Assembly: GCA_938005545.1 (NCBI GenBank)
Contig: CALKXV010000013.1
Span: forward strand, 102,715 to 166,714
Length of the DNA stretch: 64,000 nt
From: an uncultured Paracoccaceae bacterium
GTDB taxonomy: Bacteria > Pseudomonadota > Alphaproteobacteria > Rhodobacterales > Rhodobacteraceae
Direction of reading: 5' to 3'
Positions within the stretch are counted from its first letter, which is position 1, and every line of letters starts with the position of its first letter. A program made the position numbers and the translations under genes. This document shows, piece after piece, positions 26,484-36,779 of this stretch. The notes below the pieces were generated by a model. That model saw only the letters and a list, made by a program, of their open reading frames with translations. It searched no databases and was not told the DNA's origin.

Positions 26484-27994
26484 TTCAATGGTCCGATATA
26501 GACTTGCTGCATCAGCTCATCATTCCATTCTCCTTCGACAACCACATGACCTGCTGCGCCAAGCTCTACCGCCTCGATGAGGTTGTGATTGAGATAGGCA
26601 TAAACACCGGGTTGCAGGAATGTATACATCGCAGCCCCAGCGGAACCACCACGCACCAGCATTGTTTCAAGATCTCGCAGAGGCGGTGAGATGAAAGAAC
26701 CCGTTTCCCAAGCATAATCCAGATGACCGCCGATCAGGTGTGGGCGTGAATCACGGTTCGCCGTGACATGCACAAACATCACTGTTTCGCCCACTTGCGA
26801 TGTCATCGCGTTTTCGCCTGTCAACGCACCGACACGGCCGTTGAACACCACATGGCTGGGCAACAGCGTTTTCATAACCTCGATCCAGTCCCCTAGATCT
26901 TCGCCCGCGTCTTCATAGGTTTTGAAATCACCGTTTTCGTCGCGCGGAACATAGAAATCGTTTTCGCCGACATAATACATCTTGTCATAGGTCAGCGGTT
27001 TCCCGTTTTCATCCTTGATCCCGTCACGGGGAAGCACGGTAATTGCCCCCGTCATTCCGTGCGTAACGTGATAGGGCGTCATCGACCCTTCCGGAGCACA
27101 GTGATATAGGAATGTCCCGGTTTTGGTCGCCTTGAACCGTAACATCGTTTCCTCGCCAGGGGCGATAGTTGTGATGCCTGCACCCCCCAAAGCGCCTGTC
27201 GCCGCATGAAGATCGATGTTGTGTTCCATCAAGTTGGACTCTGGGTTCTTCAATGTTAGTTCCACGATATCATCCTGGTGAACAATAAGCATCGGGGCTG
27301 GGATCGAACCGTTGTAGGTCAGAGCAACGATAGTTGTTCCGTCACCGTCCAGCACCCAGGATTTTTCTTCAACGATCAATTCTATCTCGACTATCCTAGG
27401 GGCGCCTTTTGCGACTTGATCATGCTTGGGCACATTCGGAGGCAGCACCAATTCTTGCCTGACCCGCTCCATATCGGCCAAAGGATCAACATTACCGGCA
27501 GCCATTGTTTCATCAAACGGAGTGTCGCCATGGCTCATACGGTTGCCATCTGCGGCGGCCTCCTGCGGGGACAATGTCCCGAGGTAGGCAATCACATCTC
27601 TGCGTTGCTGTTCGTCATCCAGTTTGAATGACATCTTGGTCCGCGCGTTTGAATCGCCTGTATGGCCACGAATAAAATCTCTGGGGTTGGCAAGCCATGC
27701 AAAAATCGCATCTGGGGACCAGACAAGACCATTCTTACCCGCACTCATAAGGCTGCTACTGTATTTGTAACCTTCGAAGGAGGCAGCGGTCCGCCCCACG
27801 ACACCATTTAAAACAGGTCCAGTCGCATTTTTCGCCCCGTCCCCGACGCGGTGACAGCTTGCGCATTTGCGGAAGACCTTTTCGCCGGCAACCGGATCAC
27901 TTTCTTGCGCCCATGCCGATATCGGGGCCACCAAAATGCAGGCTGGAAACACGATCATTCCCAGTATCTTTTTGCTAAGGGTTAAGTAGTTCAT
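26480..27994 (-). CDS. nirK: Copper nitrite reductase with N-terminal cytochrome c domain
   Basis: A 504-residue protein. After a signal peptide (~30 residues, ISAWAQ), residues ~34-145 form a class I cytochrome c (CASCH at 44-48, candidate axial Met at 121). Residues ~195-504 are a full NirK: T1 copper ligands H258, C299, H309, M314; T2 ligands H263 and H298, plus a third His in the second cupredoxin; catalytic D261 and the [15 protein letters not shown] segment. It reduces nitrite to NO in the periplasm; the tethered haem could be the electron donor. ATG 27994 with GGAGG upstream. Followed by coupled nirV. No nor or nos genes in the window. Confidence 0.9.
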   Translation of the reverse strand: MNYLTLSKKILGMIVFPACILVAPISAWAQESDPVAGEKVFRKCASCHRVGDGAKNATGPVLNGVVGRTAASFEGYKYSSSLMSAGKNGLVWSPDAIFAWLANPRDFIRGHTGDSNARTKMSFKLDDEQQRRDVIAYLGTLSPQEAAADGNRMSHGDTPFDETMAAGNVDPLADMERVRQELVLPPNVPKHDQVAKGAPRIVEIELIVEEKSWVLDGDGTTIVALTYNGSIPAPMLIVHQDDIVELTLKNPESNLMEHNIDLHAATGALGGAGITTIAPGEETMLRFKATKTGTFLYHCAPEGSMTPYHVTHGMTGAITVLPRDGIKDENGKPLTYDKMYYVGENDFYVPRDENGDFKTYEDAGEDLGDWIEVMKTLLPSHVVFNGRVGALTGENAMTSQVGETVMFVHVTANRDSRPHLIGGHLDYAWETGSFISPPLRDLETMLVRGGSAGAAMYTFLQPGVYAYLNHNLIEAVELGAAGHVVVEGEWNDELMQQVYIGPLK

Positions 27995-28519
27995 TGAATC
28001 CTCCAAAGGAATTGAGCATGAGCTCAAAGGTCAAATTCAGTAGATCGTTTCAGGTTATGTTCACGCCTAAATGCGTTCCATTTTCCTTGGGAACCCGCAG
28101 GCAAGGCCAGATCAAAATCTACTGCTACGACCCGTCTGGTTGCTGTCCGTATTGACGCAGGCAGTTCACCTTTACCCTATGAGGCAGACCCAGGCGGTTC
28201 TTTCACATTCTATCGGGATCACATATTCTTGCTGGTTCGAGCGATGCTGAACGCAAAATAATCGATGATGAGATAGTAAGGTGATCGACAATTTTGGCTC
28301 ATTGGGTCCCCGATCAGCGGGCGCGGTTCAGACTGTTCAGCATGGCCTCATCCTGCCAGCACCTCATAGTTTCAAGCGGTTGGAAAAATACGTCACAAGC
28401 AGGATTCTGAAACTTTTTTCAGTATTTGAAAGATCGCTATATTTTTGCCGCACATAGTTCGACGGGAGATGGCAACGCCTCATGACTACGTTTGAACACC
28501 AACAGTATTGGCGGGATCG
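27995..28519. other. Divergent nirK-hemA intergenic region
   Basis: 525 bp with promoters for nirK (minus) and hemA (plus). I searched by eye for a TTGAY-N4-RTCAA FNR/NnrR box and did not find one. No clear gene; short stretches may be decayed coding sequence but nothing identifiable. Confidence 0.4.
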
Positions 28520-29737
28520 ATGAATTTTGACGCATTTTTTGAAACCGCTCTGACGGGTCTTCGCGACGCTGGGAACTACCGCAGCTTTAACGATATCGAA
28601 CGCCATTGTGGAGATATGCCAAGGGCAAGCCGTTACTGCGTTGATGGAAAATGCAGCGACATTACCGTGTGGTGCTCCAATGATTATCTGGGGATGGGGC
28701 AAAACCCGGCTGTCATTCAGGAAATGAAACAAGTCCTGGAACGCTGCGGCGCAGGCGCAGGCGGCACCAGGAATATTTCTGGTACCAATCACTATCATGT
28801 GATCCTCGAACAGCTTCTGGCGAAGCTACACGGCAAGGAATCCGCACTGCTGTTCACTTCGGGGTATGTTTCAAACTGGGCGACACTTGGTTCACTCGCG
28901 TCCAAAATCCCAGGAATGATCGTCTATTCGGACGAATTGAACCATGCCTCCATGATCGAGGGTCTTCGTCATGCAAGATGTGAAAAGCGGATATGGTCGC
29001 ATAATTCACCAGAAGACCTCGAACGGCTGATGCAGCAAGATGATCCCGCCGCTCCCAAGATGGTCGCCTTTGAAAGCGTCTATTCTATGGATGGTGACAT
29101 TGCCCCCATTGCCGAGATTTGTGATGTTGCCGATAAGTACGGCGCGCTGACCTATCTGGATGAGGTACATGCGGTCGGGATGTATGGGCCACATGGCGGC
29201 GGTATCGCCGAACGCGAAGGCGTTATGGACCGCATTTCAATCATCGAAGGAACGCTTGGCAAGGCGTTCGGCGTGTTGGGCGGCTATATCTCGGGCTCAG
29301 AAAAGATGTGCGATTTCGTTCGTTCGTTTTCATCCGGGTTTATTTTTACAACAGCGCTTCCACCTGCAATCGCTGCCGGTGCTGCGGAATCGATCCGTCA
29401 TCTGATGGACAGTAATATTGAAAGGTTGCGCCATCAAAGCCGAGTGCGTGAGGTTCGCCAACAACTGGACCGTGTGGGCATCCCGCATCTAGACAATCCA
29501 AGCCATATCATCCCGGTGATCGTAGGGGATGCCAAGAAGTGCAAATGGATCTCAGATCTGCTACTGGATCAATACGGTATCTATGTTCAGCCGATCAACT
29601 ACCCCACTGTGCCTTTCGGGACCGAACGGCTTCGCATCACGCCGTCGCCCTTGCACAGTGATGAGGATATCCGGCACCTGGTATCGGCCCTCAGCGAGAT
29701 TTGGTCGCAATGTGCGCTGGCACGAGTTGCAGCTTGA
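28520..29737 (+). CDS. hemA: 5-aminolevulinate synthase
   Basis: A 405-residue PLP enzyme of the alpha-oxoamine synthase family: [48 protein letters not shown] and the PLP lysine in [14 protein letters not shown]. It condenses glycine and succinyl-CoA to give 5-aminolevulinate, the first step of haem synthesis in alphaproteobacteria. ATG 28520 after GGCGGGA. Placement beside haem-containing nirK and several cytochrome genes suggests supply of haem for this region. It may be an accessory copy; alphaproteobacteria often have two. Confidence 0.93.
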   Translation: MNFDAFFETALTGLRDAGNYRSFNDIERHCGDMPRASRYCVDGKCSDITVWCSNDYLGMGQNPAVIQEMKQVLERCGAGAGGTRNISGTNHYHVILEQLLAKLHGKESALLFTSGYVSNWATLGSLASKIPGMIVYSDELNHASMIEGLRHARCEKRIWSHNSPEDLERLMQQDDPAAPKMVAFESVYSMDGDIAPIAEICDVADKYGALTYLDEVHAVGMYGPHGGGIAEREGVMDRISIIEGTLGKAFGVLGGYISGSEKMCDFVRSFSSGFIFTTALPPAIAAGAAESIRHLMDSNIERLRHQSRVREVRQQLDRVGIPHLDNPSHIIPVIVGDAKKCKWISDLLLDQYGIYVQPINYPTVPFGTERLRITPSPLHSDEDIRHLVSALSEIWSQCALARVAA

Positions 29738-29960
29738 TGGGCTGAAGGCCGGGTTGGCGCTTCGTACCTTAGTCTGTTTAGCAAACCGTGCCTGAACCTG
29801 GAATCCGGGTGAATCCAATCCCGTGACCGGCATTGCTGATAGTCTTGGCCAGAAAAACATACGGCGAAATTGCAATCACGACAGGAGTATCAGTGATTTC
29901 TGATGGCCGATTGTGTGGAAGAACAACGTGTTGCGATTGCGGAAAGTAGTGGTTTGAACG

Positions 29961-30174
29961 GCACGTAGTGACCAAGCTTGCGCAACGTACGGCCCCAATG
30001 TTGTGAGGATCCGCAGGCCGCAATCCCGATCGTGCAAGGCGGCAAAGTCTCGAAGAACACCAAAAGCTTTGCTCGCTTGATCGCCTTGTTGAAAGATACA
30101 CGTCCGTTCTCGGAAATACCGTGAACTTGGAAAACTTCCTTGGCCAAATCCAAGCCGATTGTTTTTACTGTCAT
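29961..30174 (-). pseudogene. IS110-family transposase N-terminal fragment
   Basis: From ATG 30174, MTVKTIGLDLAKEVFQVHGI and following ~50 residues (FFETLPPCTIGIAACGSSQH, WGRTLRKLGHYV) match the DEDD-domain start of IS110/IS1328-type transposases. The match stops near 29961 where a full-length enzyme would continue for ~250 more residues; the rest of the frame to 29890 is unrelated. The ~220 bp between here and hemA contain nothing I recognise. Confidence 0.7.
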
Positions 30175-30368
30175 GAGGTGGCTCTTTTCCTAGCAGTCGA
30201 TGACAGCGGCACTTTGGCACATTCGATGCCGGTGGAGGCGGAGCCACCCATCTCATCCGCAATGGGCCGCTCCGCGAGATCCGTTTGAGATGGAAACCCA
30301 TGATCCGCTGAGATCGTTCGGTATCGCTAAGGGCATCCAACTTGCGACTGCGGCGCGCTAGAAAATCG

Positions 30369-30413
30369 GGTGGTTGCAGTCGGAACTTGTGCGGGGGCCC
30401 AACTGCAACCACC
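30369..30413 (-). terminator. Terminator of the type I secretion operon
   Basis: A perfect 12-bp inverted repeat, GGTGGTTGCAGT (30369-30380) and ACTGCAACCACC (30402-30413), lies 6 bp past the HlyD-family stop. On the minus strand it is followed by CGATTTTC. A plausible rho-independent terminator. Confidence 0.6.
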
Positions 30414-30418
30414 GTCAA

Positions 30419-31792
30419 TTATTCGATGAAAGTTCGCGCCAGCCGCGCTTGCAGAGGTTGGGATAGATAACTCAGCGCTGTGCGTTCACCCGTGTTAACA
30501 AACAGGTCGGCAGGCATGCCCGGGATCAGTTCCAAAGCGGCCACTTCTTGTGATTGGATTTCGTCGAGTTGGACCCGGGCTTTATAGTAGAATCGACCGG
30601 TCCGCTCGTCTTCAAAGCTGTCTGCGGAAATGTCGACGATTTTGCCGCTTGCTTCAGGCACCTCGGCGAGATCGAACGCCGAAAGAAGGACACGGCTGGA
30701 TTGGCCAATATGTAGCTTTTCGATGTCGGCGGTGTTCACGCGTGCTTCGACCACAAGGCGCTCGTCGTTGGGCACAATGTCCAAAATTGGCGCGCCAGGG
30801 CGCACCACGCCGCCATCGGTAAAGACCGTCATGGCCACCACACGTCCGCTGACAGGAGCTTTGATCGCAATGCGTTTCAACCGTTCGGTTGCACCGAGAT
30901 ATTGTGGTTCCAGTGAGGCAAGCAAAGCCTCGACCTGAGCCAGTTCGGTCGAAATCGCCTCGTCGCGCAGTTTTTGTTGGCCCAGACCTGTCAGCATCAG
31001 TTCTCTGATCTGGTTTTCGGCCGCCGCTTCTTGGGTTCTGAACGAGGCAGCAGCGCCATTCAAGCGTTCAATGTCAACGCGGCGGGCGTTAACACGTGCG
31101 GCGGCCACCAGACCTTTTCCGAACAGTGTTTCGAGGTTTGCGAGTTCCTGAAGGGTGATTTCAAGTTGGCGCGTATTGGACGCACGTTGTTCGACCAAGC
31201 CGTCCAGTTGCTGACGCAACCCTTCAATCTGCTGGTCTTGCAGAGCCTCTTCCGAGGCGCGGGTTACCCGTTCGGCGTCAAAAAGCAACCTTTGAGTGGT
31301 ATAGGCATTGGCCCAAGCATCTTTTGGCAATGCAACCCGCAACGTGTCGGTAACCTGCATTTCGTCAAAGGTCTCAACTTTGCCGATTTGAGCCAGCAAA
31401 CGTGCACGACGGACGGCCAGATCGCCAAGCTGGCTTTTCAACACATCAAGGTTCACGTCCAGATCGGTGCTATCAAGTTCAAGCAGTGTTTGTCCGGCTT
31501 CGACCATCTGGCCTTCGGTGACCAGAATGGCGCGCACAATTCCGCCTTCTAGATGTTCAACGGTCTTTCGATTTCCGTCGACAACCAGCGAGGCGGGCGC
31601 GACCACTGCGCCATCCAGCCTGGAGGAGGTCGCCCAATATCCGGCTCCGCCCACAAAGAGCGTGACAGCCAATGTGCCGAGCGCGACGAAGCGCTTTATG
31701 CCAGCGCCTGCTGATCTGTTGTCATGGTTTCGGTTGTAGTCTTCAAGAAGAAGCGTGCTTTGTGCGGGATTGATCCGGGCGAGAGGTTTCAT
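30419..31792 (-). CDS. HlyD/PrtE-type periplasmic adaptor of type I secretion
   Basis: A 457-residue membrane fusion protein with a short cytoplasmic N-terminus and one transmembrane helix at ~34-56 (ALGTLAVTLFVGGAGYW). The biotinyl-lipoyl half-motif is VEHLEGGIVRAILVTEGQMV. A long coiled coil spans ~110-290, and the beta-barrel and C-terminal signature end in ARTFIE. The gene starts inside the end of the ABC exporter gene (ATGA overlap). It bridges the inner-membrane ABC protein to an outer-membrane TolC-type channel, which is not encoded here and must come from elsewhere. Confidence 0.9.
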   Translation of the reverse strand: MKPLARINPAQSTLLLEDYNRNHDNRSAGAGIKRFVALGTLAVTLFVGGAGYWATSSRLDGAVVAPASLVVDGNRKTVEHLEGGIVRAILVTEGQMVEAGQTLLELDSTDLDVNLDVLKSQLGDLAVRRARLLAQIGKVETFDEMQVTDTLRVALPKDAWANAYTTQRLLFDAERVTRASEEALQDQQIEGLRQQLDGLVEQRASNTRQLEITLQELANLETLFGKGLVAAARVNARRVDIERLNGAAASFRTQEAAAENQIRELMLTGLGQQKLRDEAISTELAQVEALLASLEPQYLGATERLKRIAIKAPVSGRVVAMTVFTDGGVVRPGAPILDIVPNDERLVVEARVNTADIEKLHIGQSSRVLLSAFDLAEVPEASGKIVDISADSFEDERTGRFYYKARVQLDEIQSQEVAALELIPGMPADLFVNTGERTALSYLSQPLQARLARTFIE

Positions 31793-33537
31793 GATACTGC
31801 TCCCTTCTGAGCGTGTGTCGGTGAGGCAGGTGCGGCCACTTGTGGACGCTTGACAGCTGCCAGATGGTCTTGTGTACGCGGGCGCAGGATGCCTTCCTTG
31901 TCGCCAAAGTCCGTTTGTAAACCGCCGGTCAAGATCAGAATCTTGTTGACCACTTCCAGCGTGCTTGGTCGATGGGTCATCACGAATGTGATTGCTCCGC
32001 GCGCCTTTGCGCTGTCGATGGCATTACGCAACGCCTGTTCGCCTTGATTGTCTAAATCGGAGTTCGGCTCATCCAAGATCAGCACAAACGGGTCATTATA
32101 AAGCGCACGTGCCAAGGCGATGCGTTGACGTTGACCGCCCGACAGGTGGAAACCACTTCCGATATGCGTGGCGTATCCATCGGGCAAGCTGCTGATCAAC
32201 CCATGCACATCGGCGTCGATCGCGGCTTGCAACACTTTGGTGTCATCAATCGCCGTAGAGAAACGCGCGATGTTTTCGCGGATGGTGCCGTCAAACAATT
32301 CTACGTCTTGCGGCAGATAGCCAACCATTTGCCCCAAGGCTTCGGCGTCCCATTTGGCAGTAGGGTTGCCATCAAGTCGGATGCCACCTTGTTGTGGCAC
32401 CCAAATTCCTGCCAACATCTTTGCGAGGGTCGATTTGCCCGACCCGCTATGACCAATCACCGCAACGACGTCGCCTGCCATGACTGAGAATTTAATGCCA
32501 CCGAGCGTTGCGTTTTGAGCCAGTGGTGGACCTGCTTTTGCAATGTCGACATCGACCGACAATCTAGGACGGGGAAGACTTAAGCGCGCAGGCTGATCCG
32601 GGAACTCTTTGTCCAGTGCCATCAGGTTCTTGTAGGATCCACGCGCCGCCAGAAACGTGCGCCACTGGCCGATCAGTTGATCAATCGGGGCCAAGGCGCG
32701 AGCCAGCACAATCGTTGCCGCAATCATGACGCCTGCCGTCGCCTCACCTGTGATGGCCAGCGCCGCGCCAAGACCGAGCATTCCAGATTGCAAACCCATT
32801 CGAATTGTTTTTGACATGACCGAAAAGGACGAAATTCGATCACTGACGCGCATTTTAAGATGATGGGCGTCATGTTGCAGAGCCGTCCAGCGACGGGCGA
32901 GATCACCAGTCATACCCATTGCATGGACGAGCTCTGCATTTCGTTCACTCGTGGTGAACAAAGCGTCGGACCTGCTACGCGCTTGTGAGGCTTCCAACAT
33001 GACATCGGAAGAACGCGCATTATTGATCAAGGCTAAGATAATGAGCGTCACTGCACCCGCGAGGCCAAGGGCACCCAGAAGTGGGTGCAGAATGTAAAGA
33101 ACACCGAGGTACAGAGGTATCCAGGGTGCATCGAAGAACGCAGTTAACGTAGGACCGGAGATGAAGTCGCGGAAGCCGGTCACATCTGCAGCCGGATTGT
33201 CGCCGTGGCCTGATTTGCCTTGAACACGACGGCGCATTGCGGACTTCAGGATGGGTTCTCCGACGTTCAGCTCGAAGCGGGCTCCAAGGCGACCCAGGAT
33301 GCGCATCCGCACCAGATCTAACAGACCAGAAACTATGAAGACACCGACCAGCAAGATGCTTAGTGCGATCAGCGTGTCCATGTTCTGGCTTGTCAGAACA
33401 CGGTCATAGACCTGTAGCATATAAAGCGGGCCGGCGAGCATGAGAACATTAAGGATGAAGCTAAAGAAGGCGATTGCGGCAAATCCGGCTCTGAGGGAGG
33501 CCCAGGTGGATTTGATTTTGGATTTTTTCTGAAACAT
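31789..33537 (-). CDS. Type I secretion ABC exporter (PrtD-like)
   Basis: A 582-residue half-transporter with the transmembrane domain at ~15-310 and the nucleotide-binding domain at ~330-560: Walker A GHSGSGKSTLAKMLAG, signature LSGGQRQRIALARAL, Walker B LILDEPNSDLD. There is no N-terminal C39 peptidase-like domain, consistent with RTX exporters of the PrtD/AprD group that recognise a C-terminal signal. It lies between the RTX cargo gene and the adaptor gene, all on one strand. Confidence 0.92.
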   Translation of the reverse strand: MFQKKSKIKSTWASLRAGFAAIAFFSFILNVLMLAGPLYMLQVYDRVLTSQNMDTLIALSILLVGVFIVSGLLDLVRMRILGRLGARFELNVGEPILKSAMRRRVQGKSGHGDNPAADVTGFRDFISGPTLTAFFDAPWIPLYLGVLYILHPLLGALGLAGAVTLIILALINNARSSDVMLEASQARSRSDALFTTSERNAELVHAMGMTGDLARRWTALQHDAHHLKMRVSDRISSFSVMSKTIRMGLQSGMLGLGAALAITGEATAGVMIAATIVLARALAPIDQLIGQWRTFLAARGSYKNLMALDKEFPDQPARLSLPRPRLSVDVDIAKAGPPLAQNATLGGIKFSVMAGDVVAVIGHSGSGKSTLAKMLAGIWVPQQGGIRLDGNPTAKWDAEALGQMVGYLPQDVELFDGTIRENIARFSTAIDDTKVLQAAIDADVHGLISSLPDGYATHIGSGFHLSGGQRQRIALARALYNDPFVLILDEPNSDLDNQGEQALRNAIDSAKARGAITFVMTHRPSTLEVVNKILILTGGLQTDFGDKEGILRPRTQDHLAAVKRPQVAAPASPTHAQKGAVS

Positions 33538-33562
33538 TGGGGTGATCTCTTTTCAGGATGAA

Positions 33563-33588
33563 GGGGCGGCGATCTATGCCGCCGCCCC
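33563..33588 (-). terminator. GC-rich stem-loop between cargo and exporter genes
   Basis: GGGGCGGCG (33563-33571) pairs perfectly with CGCCGCCCC (33580-33588) around an 8-base loop, 15 bp after the RTX gene stop. Only a short T stretch follows on the minus strand, so it is more likely a partial terminator or mRNA-stabilising hairpin than a full stop. Confidence 0.6.
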
Positions 33589-33602
33589 GTTGGGCTACTG
33601 CA

Positions 33603-36600
33603 TCAAGCGATGAAGTCGTCTTCGGACAATTGCGTGCTGTCGATACCGTCGAGACGGACGGACGCATCGCTGGAGAAGGAAATGACCGCATCCGATCCAT
33701 CTTGGGAGATCGCTGTGGACAGATCGAAATCCGATCCAAAGTCGCTTAGCCTGATTTTATCGACACCCAGTTCAAAGCCTGCAATGAGGTCGATGCCGTC
33801 GCCCGGCTCGAAAGCGAAGATGTCTGCGCCTTCACCGCCGATAAGGATGTCGTTGCCACCCTCACCGCTGAGAATGTCGTCACCGTCGCCGCCTTGCAGG
33901 ATGTTGGCACCGTCGGAACCCGTGATGACGTCGTCATCACCCGAACCAATGACATTCTCGATAGAGCTGAGGACATCGGTTTCGATTTGGTTTTCGATGA
34001 CATCAAGCCCAGACACACCAGATGCGACATTTGCATCAATCGTTGCGCCTGCATCCACCAGCGTATCTTGCACGACCGGACCATTTGCCCCGGCTGGTGC
34101 ATTATGCAAGTGGATAGCGGACAAGACGCCAGATGCCGGTGTCTGCAAGTCAGCTTCGTTTAGACCAACAACGCTCAGTTCGCTGGAGTAGAAAACCTCG
34201 CCGGCCTCGTTGAACGAGATGGTGAGCGTCGCTTCTCCAGTCGCAGCACTGTCGGACAATGGGCCCGGCTCTTGGCTCGCGTCCAACGATCCTGCTAGCT
34301 TGATCACACGATCATGCCCAGTGCCGGTGTCGCTGACCACTTCCAATTGACCGCGAATTTCGCCGCCAGGGAAGTCGGCAGTGTGGATGTTGAAGTAGAG
34401 GTTGCCCTCGACCGCTTGCTCCACAAACTGTACGCCATTTGCGATGTTGGAACCGAACTGTGCAGGACTGCTAACAACCTGTTGGTCCACAGAGACGTTA
34501 AAGCCTGTGTCACGGGTTGCCGTGCCGTTGCCGTTTGGCCCGAGGTTCACAGTGACACCAACATCAAGGTCGGAAAAGTCGGCTGTATCGAAACCATCGC
34601 CGCCGTCGATGAAGTCATTGCCAAGGCCGCCAACAATCACGTTGTCGCCCTGTCCGGCAATAAGCACATCATCGCCTGCGCCGCCGTCGACGACACCGTT
34701 GATCTGACCGAGGTCTACAACGATGTCGTCTCCGTTACCCAGCAACACGTTACCGTTTACAACACCCTCATCATCGTTAACAAAAGTTACTGAGCCAGCC
34801 TCGGTTGCATCGATGGCATTCACGGTACCCGTGATTTCGCCGTCGTTTACAATGGCGCCGAGGATGTTCAATCCGCCGTCAATCCGAATACCGGCAGCGG
34901 CGTCGCTGTCTTCGGACCCAGCGATGATGCCATCGTTCTGGACCAGACCAGCGAAGTTCGCGTCTTTTTGGTTGCTGAAAAGCCGCAAGCCGTCGCCGAC
35001 CTGGTTACCTTCAGCTGCGTCGCCACGACCTTGTATCGTGCCCTCGTTGAAGACCGCAGCAGAGACAACGTCACCATCAACGTCACCGGTTTGCAGCGAT
35101 ACACCTGAACCATTATTGCCTTCGCCTGCATCGACAAGACCGGTGTTGGTGAAGGTGTAATTGTCAGCCGTGCTGTCTGCGTAAACGGTCCCGTTGCGCT
35201 GATTGCCAGTGCCCAGGATTTGACCGTCATTGACAACCTCAAGACCTTCACCGTCGATGTTCAGTGCGCGGCTACCCGAGGTGACGACGCCACCTTCTTC
35301 GTTCACAAACCGACCACCTGTGTGATCGCCTGTCCCGAAATAGACGCCGTTTTGTACGCCTGAGATCAAGCCGGAGTTCGTCAATTCACCGCGAAAGTTA
35401 ACGTTGTTAACAGTGCGGAAACCGCCAACAGTTCCGTTTTCGCCTTCAGATGCGATCTCGCCGCGGTTGACGATGCTACCATCGAATGTACCAGAGTTGC
35501 CTGGGTTTCCGACCCGAACACCGTCCCCTGCCAAACCCGTGCCCGCAGCACCATTGCCACGCCCTTGAATAAGGCCATTGTTTTCGAGATCGAATGTATT
35601 TGCGCCGTCTTCTGCGCCGCCGATCTCAGCTGCGAAACCGGAACCAAGGTTCCCCTCGCCCGCATCGATAGTGCCGTTTGCAAGGTTACGAACCGAGAAA
35701 TCATCAGCGGTACCGTCTGCGTAAACAGTGCCGTTGCGCTGATCGCTGGTGCCCAAAATGTCGCCGCCGTTGATCAAATCAACGCCTGTGCCATCAATGT
35801 TAACCGCGCGGCTGCCAGACTGGATCGTGCCAAAGTTTACAACGTCGAGGTCATGCTCGCCCTCACCAATGTAAAGGCCGTTGCGCGCACCTTCGATCGT
35901 ACCGGTCGAGGTGTTGAGGATGCGGCCTTCAGCAGCAACGCCATCAGCAATGCGGATACCGCCAGCGGTACCTTCGTTGCTTTCGGACGAAATCAAGCCG
36001 CTATTGACGATATCGGTATCCGAGACCGTGCCATCGGCACCATTGTTGATGCGAATACCGTCGCCAGCACCTGGCGTATTTGATGCCTCTTGGCCACGAC
36101 CCTGAATAATTGCTCCAAAGCCGTTGAAAACAGAATTGGACACAACGTCACCAGCTTCGTCGCCAACCTCAAAGGAGATACCTGCACCAGACACGCCAGC
36201 GTCGATGGTTCCGCCGGAGAAGTTGCTGATTGAGACGTCTTCAGCTGTTGCGTTTGAATAGATCGTTCCGTTGCGCTGTGCGCCGGTGCCGACGATGTCG
36301 CCAAAGTTGCGGACCGAAACGCCTTCACCTTGGATATCAACTGCGCGGCTGTCGGACGAGATCACACCGCCGCGGAAGTTATCGAGCGTGCCCGAGCTTC
36401 CTGCGCCAGCGAACTGAACACCGTTAAACTCGCCTGCAATTTCGCCAAAGTTGCGAATGTCAGCGCTTCCAGTTACTTGCACGCCGGACGCCAGTGCATC
36501 GGGCCCCGAGTTGGCTTCGATGGAGCCAGTCCGGAAGTTGAAGACCTGCGCATCTTCACCACTTACGGAAACCGCCGCGGCTGCATTGTTGGTGACAACT

Positions 36601-36779
36601 TCGCCAAAGTTCAAGAAGCGTGCAGAGTCATTGTCCAGCAGGAAGGCCGGTGTGTTGTCGACTACAGCGCTTTGGAAAAAGCCGTTGGTCAGTGTCTGCC
36701 CGTCACGGACAGTTTCTTGGGCCAGTGACGATGAGGTCAGCAATCTGGCGCGCAAGGTTTCAAGGAATTGAGTCAGCAT
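33603..36779 (-). CDS. Large RTX/CHRD repeat protein, probable type I secretion cargo
   Basis: A 1058-residue acidic protein. Residues ~45-140 start a beta-strand repeat region. Residues 144-322, 323-502 and 503-~665 are three copies of a ~180-residue unit, each beginning SRA[VL][DN]I and containing QRNGT[IV]Y and IQGRG. Residues ~680-735 hold RTX-type GGxGxD nonapeptides. Residues ~775-910 are CHRD-like (YFNIHTADFPGGEIRGQLEV, then SAIHLHNAPAGANGPV). A second RTX block runs ~945-990, followed by a typical uncleaved C-terminal secretion region ending DDFIA. No signal peptide, no catalytic domain; probably a Ca-binding adhesin or matrix protein. SD GGAG precedes ATG 36779. Confidence 0.85.
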   Translation of the reverse strand: MLTQFLETLRARLLTSSSLAQETVRDGQTLTNGFFQSAVVDNTPAFLLDNDSARFLNFGEVVTNNAAAAVSVSGEDAQVFNFRTGSIEANSGPDALASGVQVTGSADIRNFGEIAGEFNGVQFAGAGSSGTLDNFRGGVISSDSRAVDIQGEGVSVRNFGDIVGTGAQRNGTIYSNATAEDVSISNFSGGTIDAGVSGAGISFEVGDEAGDVVSNSVFNGFGAIIQGRGQEASNTPGAGDGIRINNGADGTVSDTDIVNSGLISSESNEGTAGGIRIADGVAAEGRILNTSTGTIEGARNGLYIGEGEHDLDVVNFGTIQSGSRAVNIDGTGVDLINGGDILGTSDQRNGTVYADGTADDFSVRNLANGTIDAGEGNLGSGFAAEIGGAEDGANTFDLENNGLIQGRGNGAAGTGLAGDGVRVGNPGNSGTFDGSIVNRGEIASEGENGTVGGFRTVNNVNFRGELTNSGLISGVQNGVYFGTGDHTGGRFVNEEGGVVTSGSRALNIDGEGLEVVNDGQILGTGNQRNGTVYADSTADNYTFTNTGLVDAGEGNNGSGVSLQTGDVDGDVVSAAVFNEGTIQGRGDAAEGNQVGDGLRLFSNQKDANFAGLVQNDGIIAGSEDSDAAAGIRIDGGLNILGAIVNDGEITGTVNAIDATEAGSVTFVNDDEGVVNGNVLLGNGDDIVVDLGQINGVVDGGAGDDVLIAGQGDNVIVGGLGNDFIDGGDGFDTADFSDLDVGVTVNLGPNGNGTATRDTGFNVSVDQQVVSSPAQFGSNIANGVQFVEQAVEGNLYFNIHTADFPGGEIRGQLEVVSDTGTGHDRVIKLAGSLDASQEPGPLSDSAATGEATLTISFNEAGEVFYSSELSVVGLNEADLQTPASGVLSAIHLHNAPAGANGPVVQDTLVDAGATIDANVASGVSGLDVIENQIETDVLSSIENVIGSGDDDVITGSDGANILQGGDGDDILSGEGGNDILIGGEGADIFAFEPGDGIDLIAGFELGVDKIRLSDFGSDFDLSTAISQDGSDAVISFSSDASVRLDGIDSTQLSEDDFIA
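34785..36350 (-). repeat. Three tandem ~540-bp in-frame repeats in the RTX gene
   Basis: Protein repeats begin at residues 144, 323 and 503, giving periods of 179 and 180 residues. The third copy is shorter and runs into the RTX block. Conserved anchors are SRAxNIDGxG, ILGTxxQRNGTVYA, IDAGEGNxGSG, IQGRG and GDG[IVL]R. Copies 2 and 3 are closest to each other. Confidence 0.85.

Noticed and set aside
28010..28030. TTGAGC-N4-GCTCAA inverted repeat just before nirK, considered as an FNR/NnrR box.
   Set aside because: The TTGA and TCAA ends are separated by eight bases, while FNR-type boxes have six. It also lies next to the Shine-Dalgarno, not in promoter position.
29738..29960. Possible remainder of the IS110 transposase downstream of its N-terminal fragment.
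   Set aside because: No segment in any frame matched the IS110 C-terminal domain, so the element appears truncated at about 29961.
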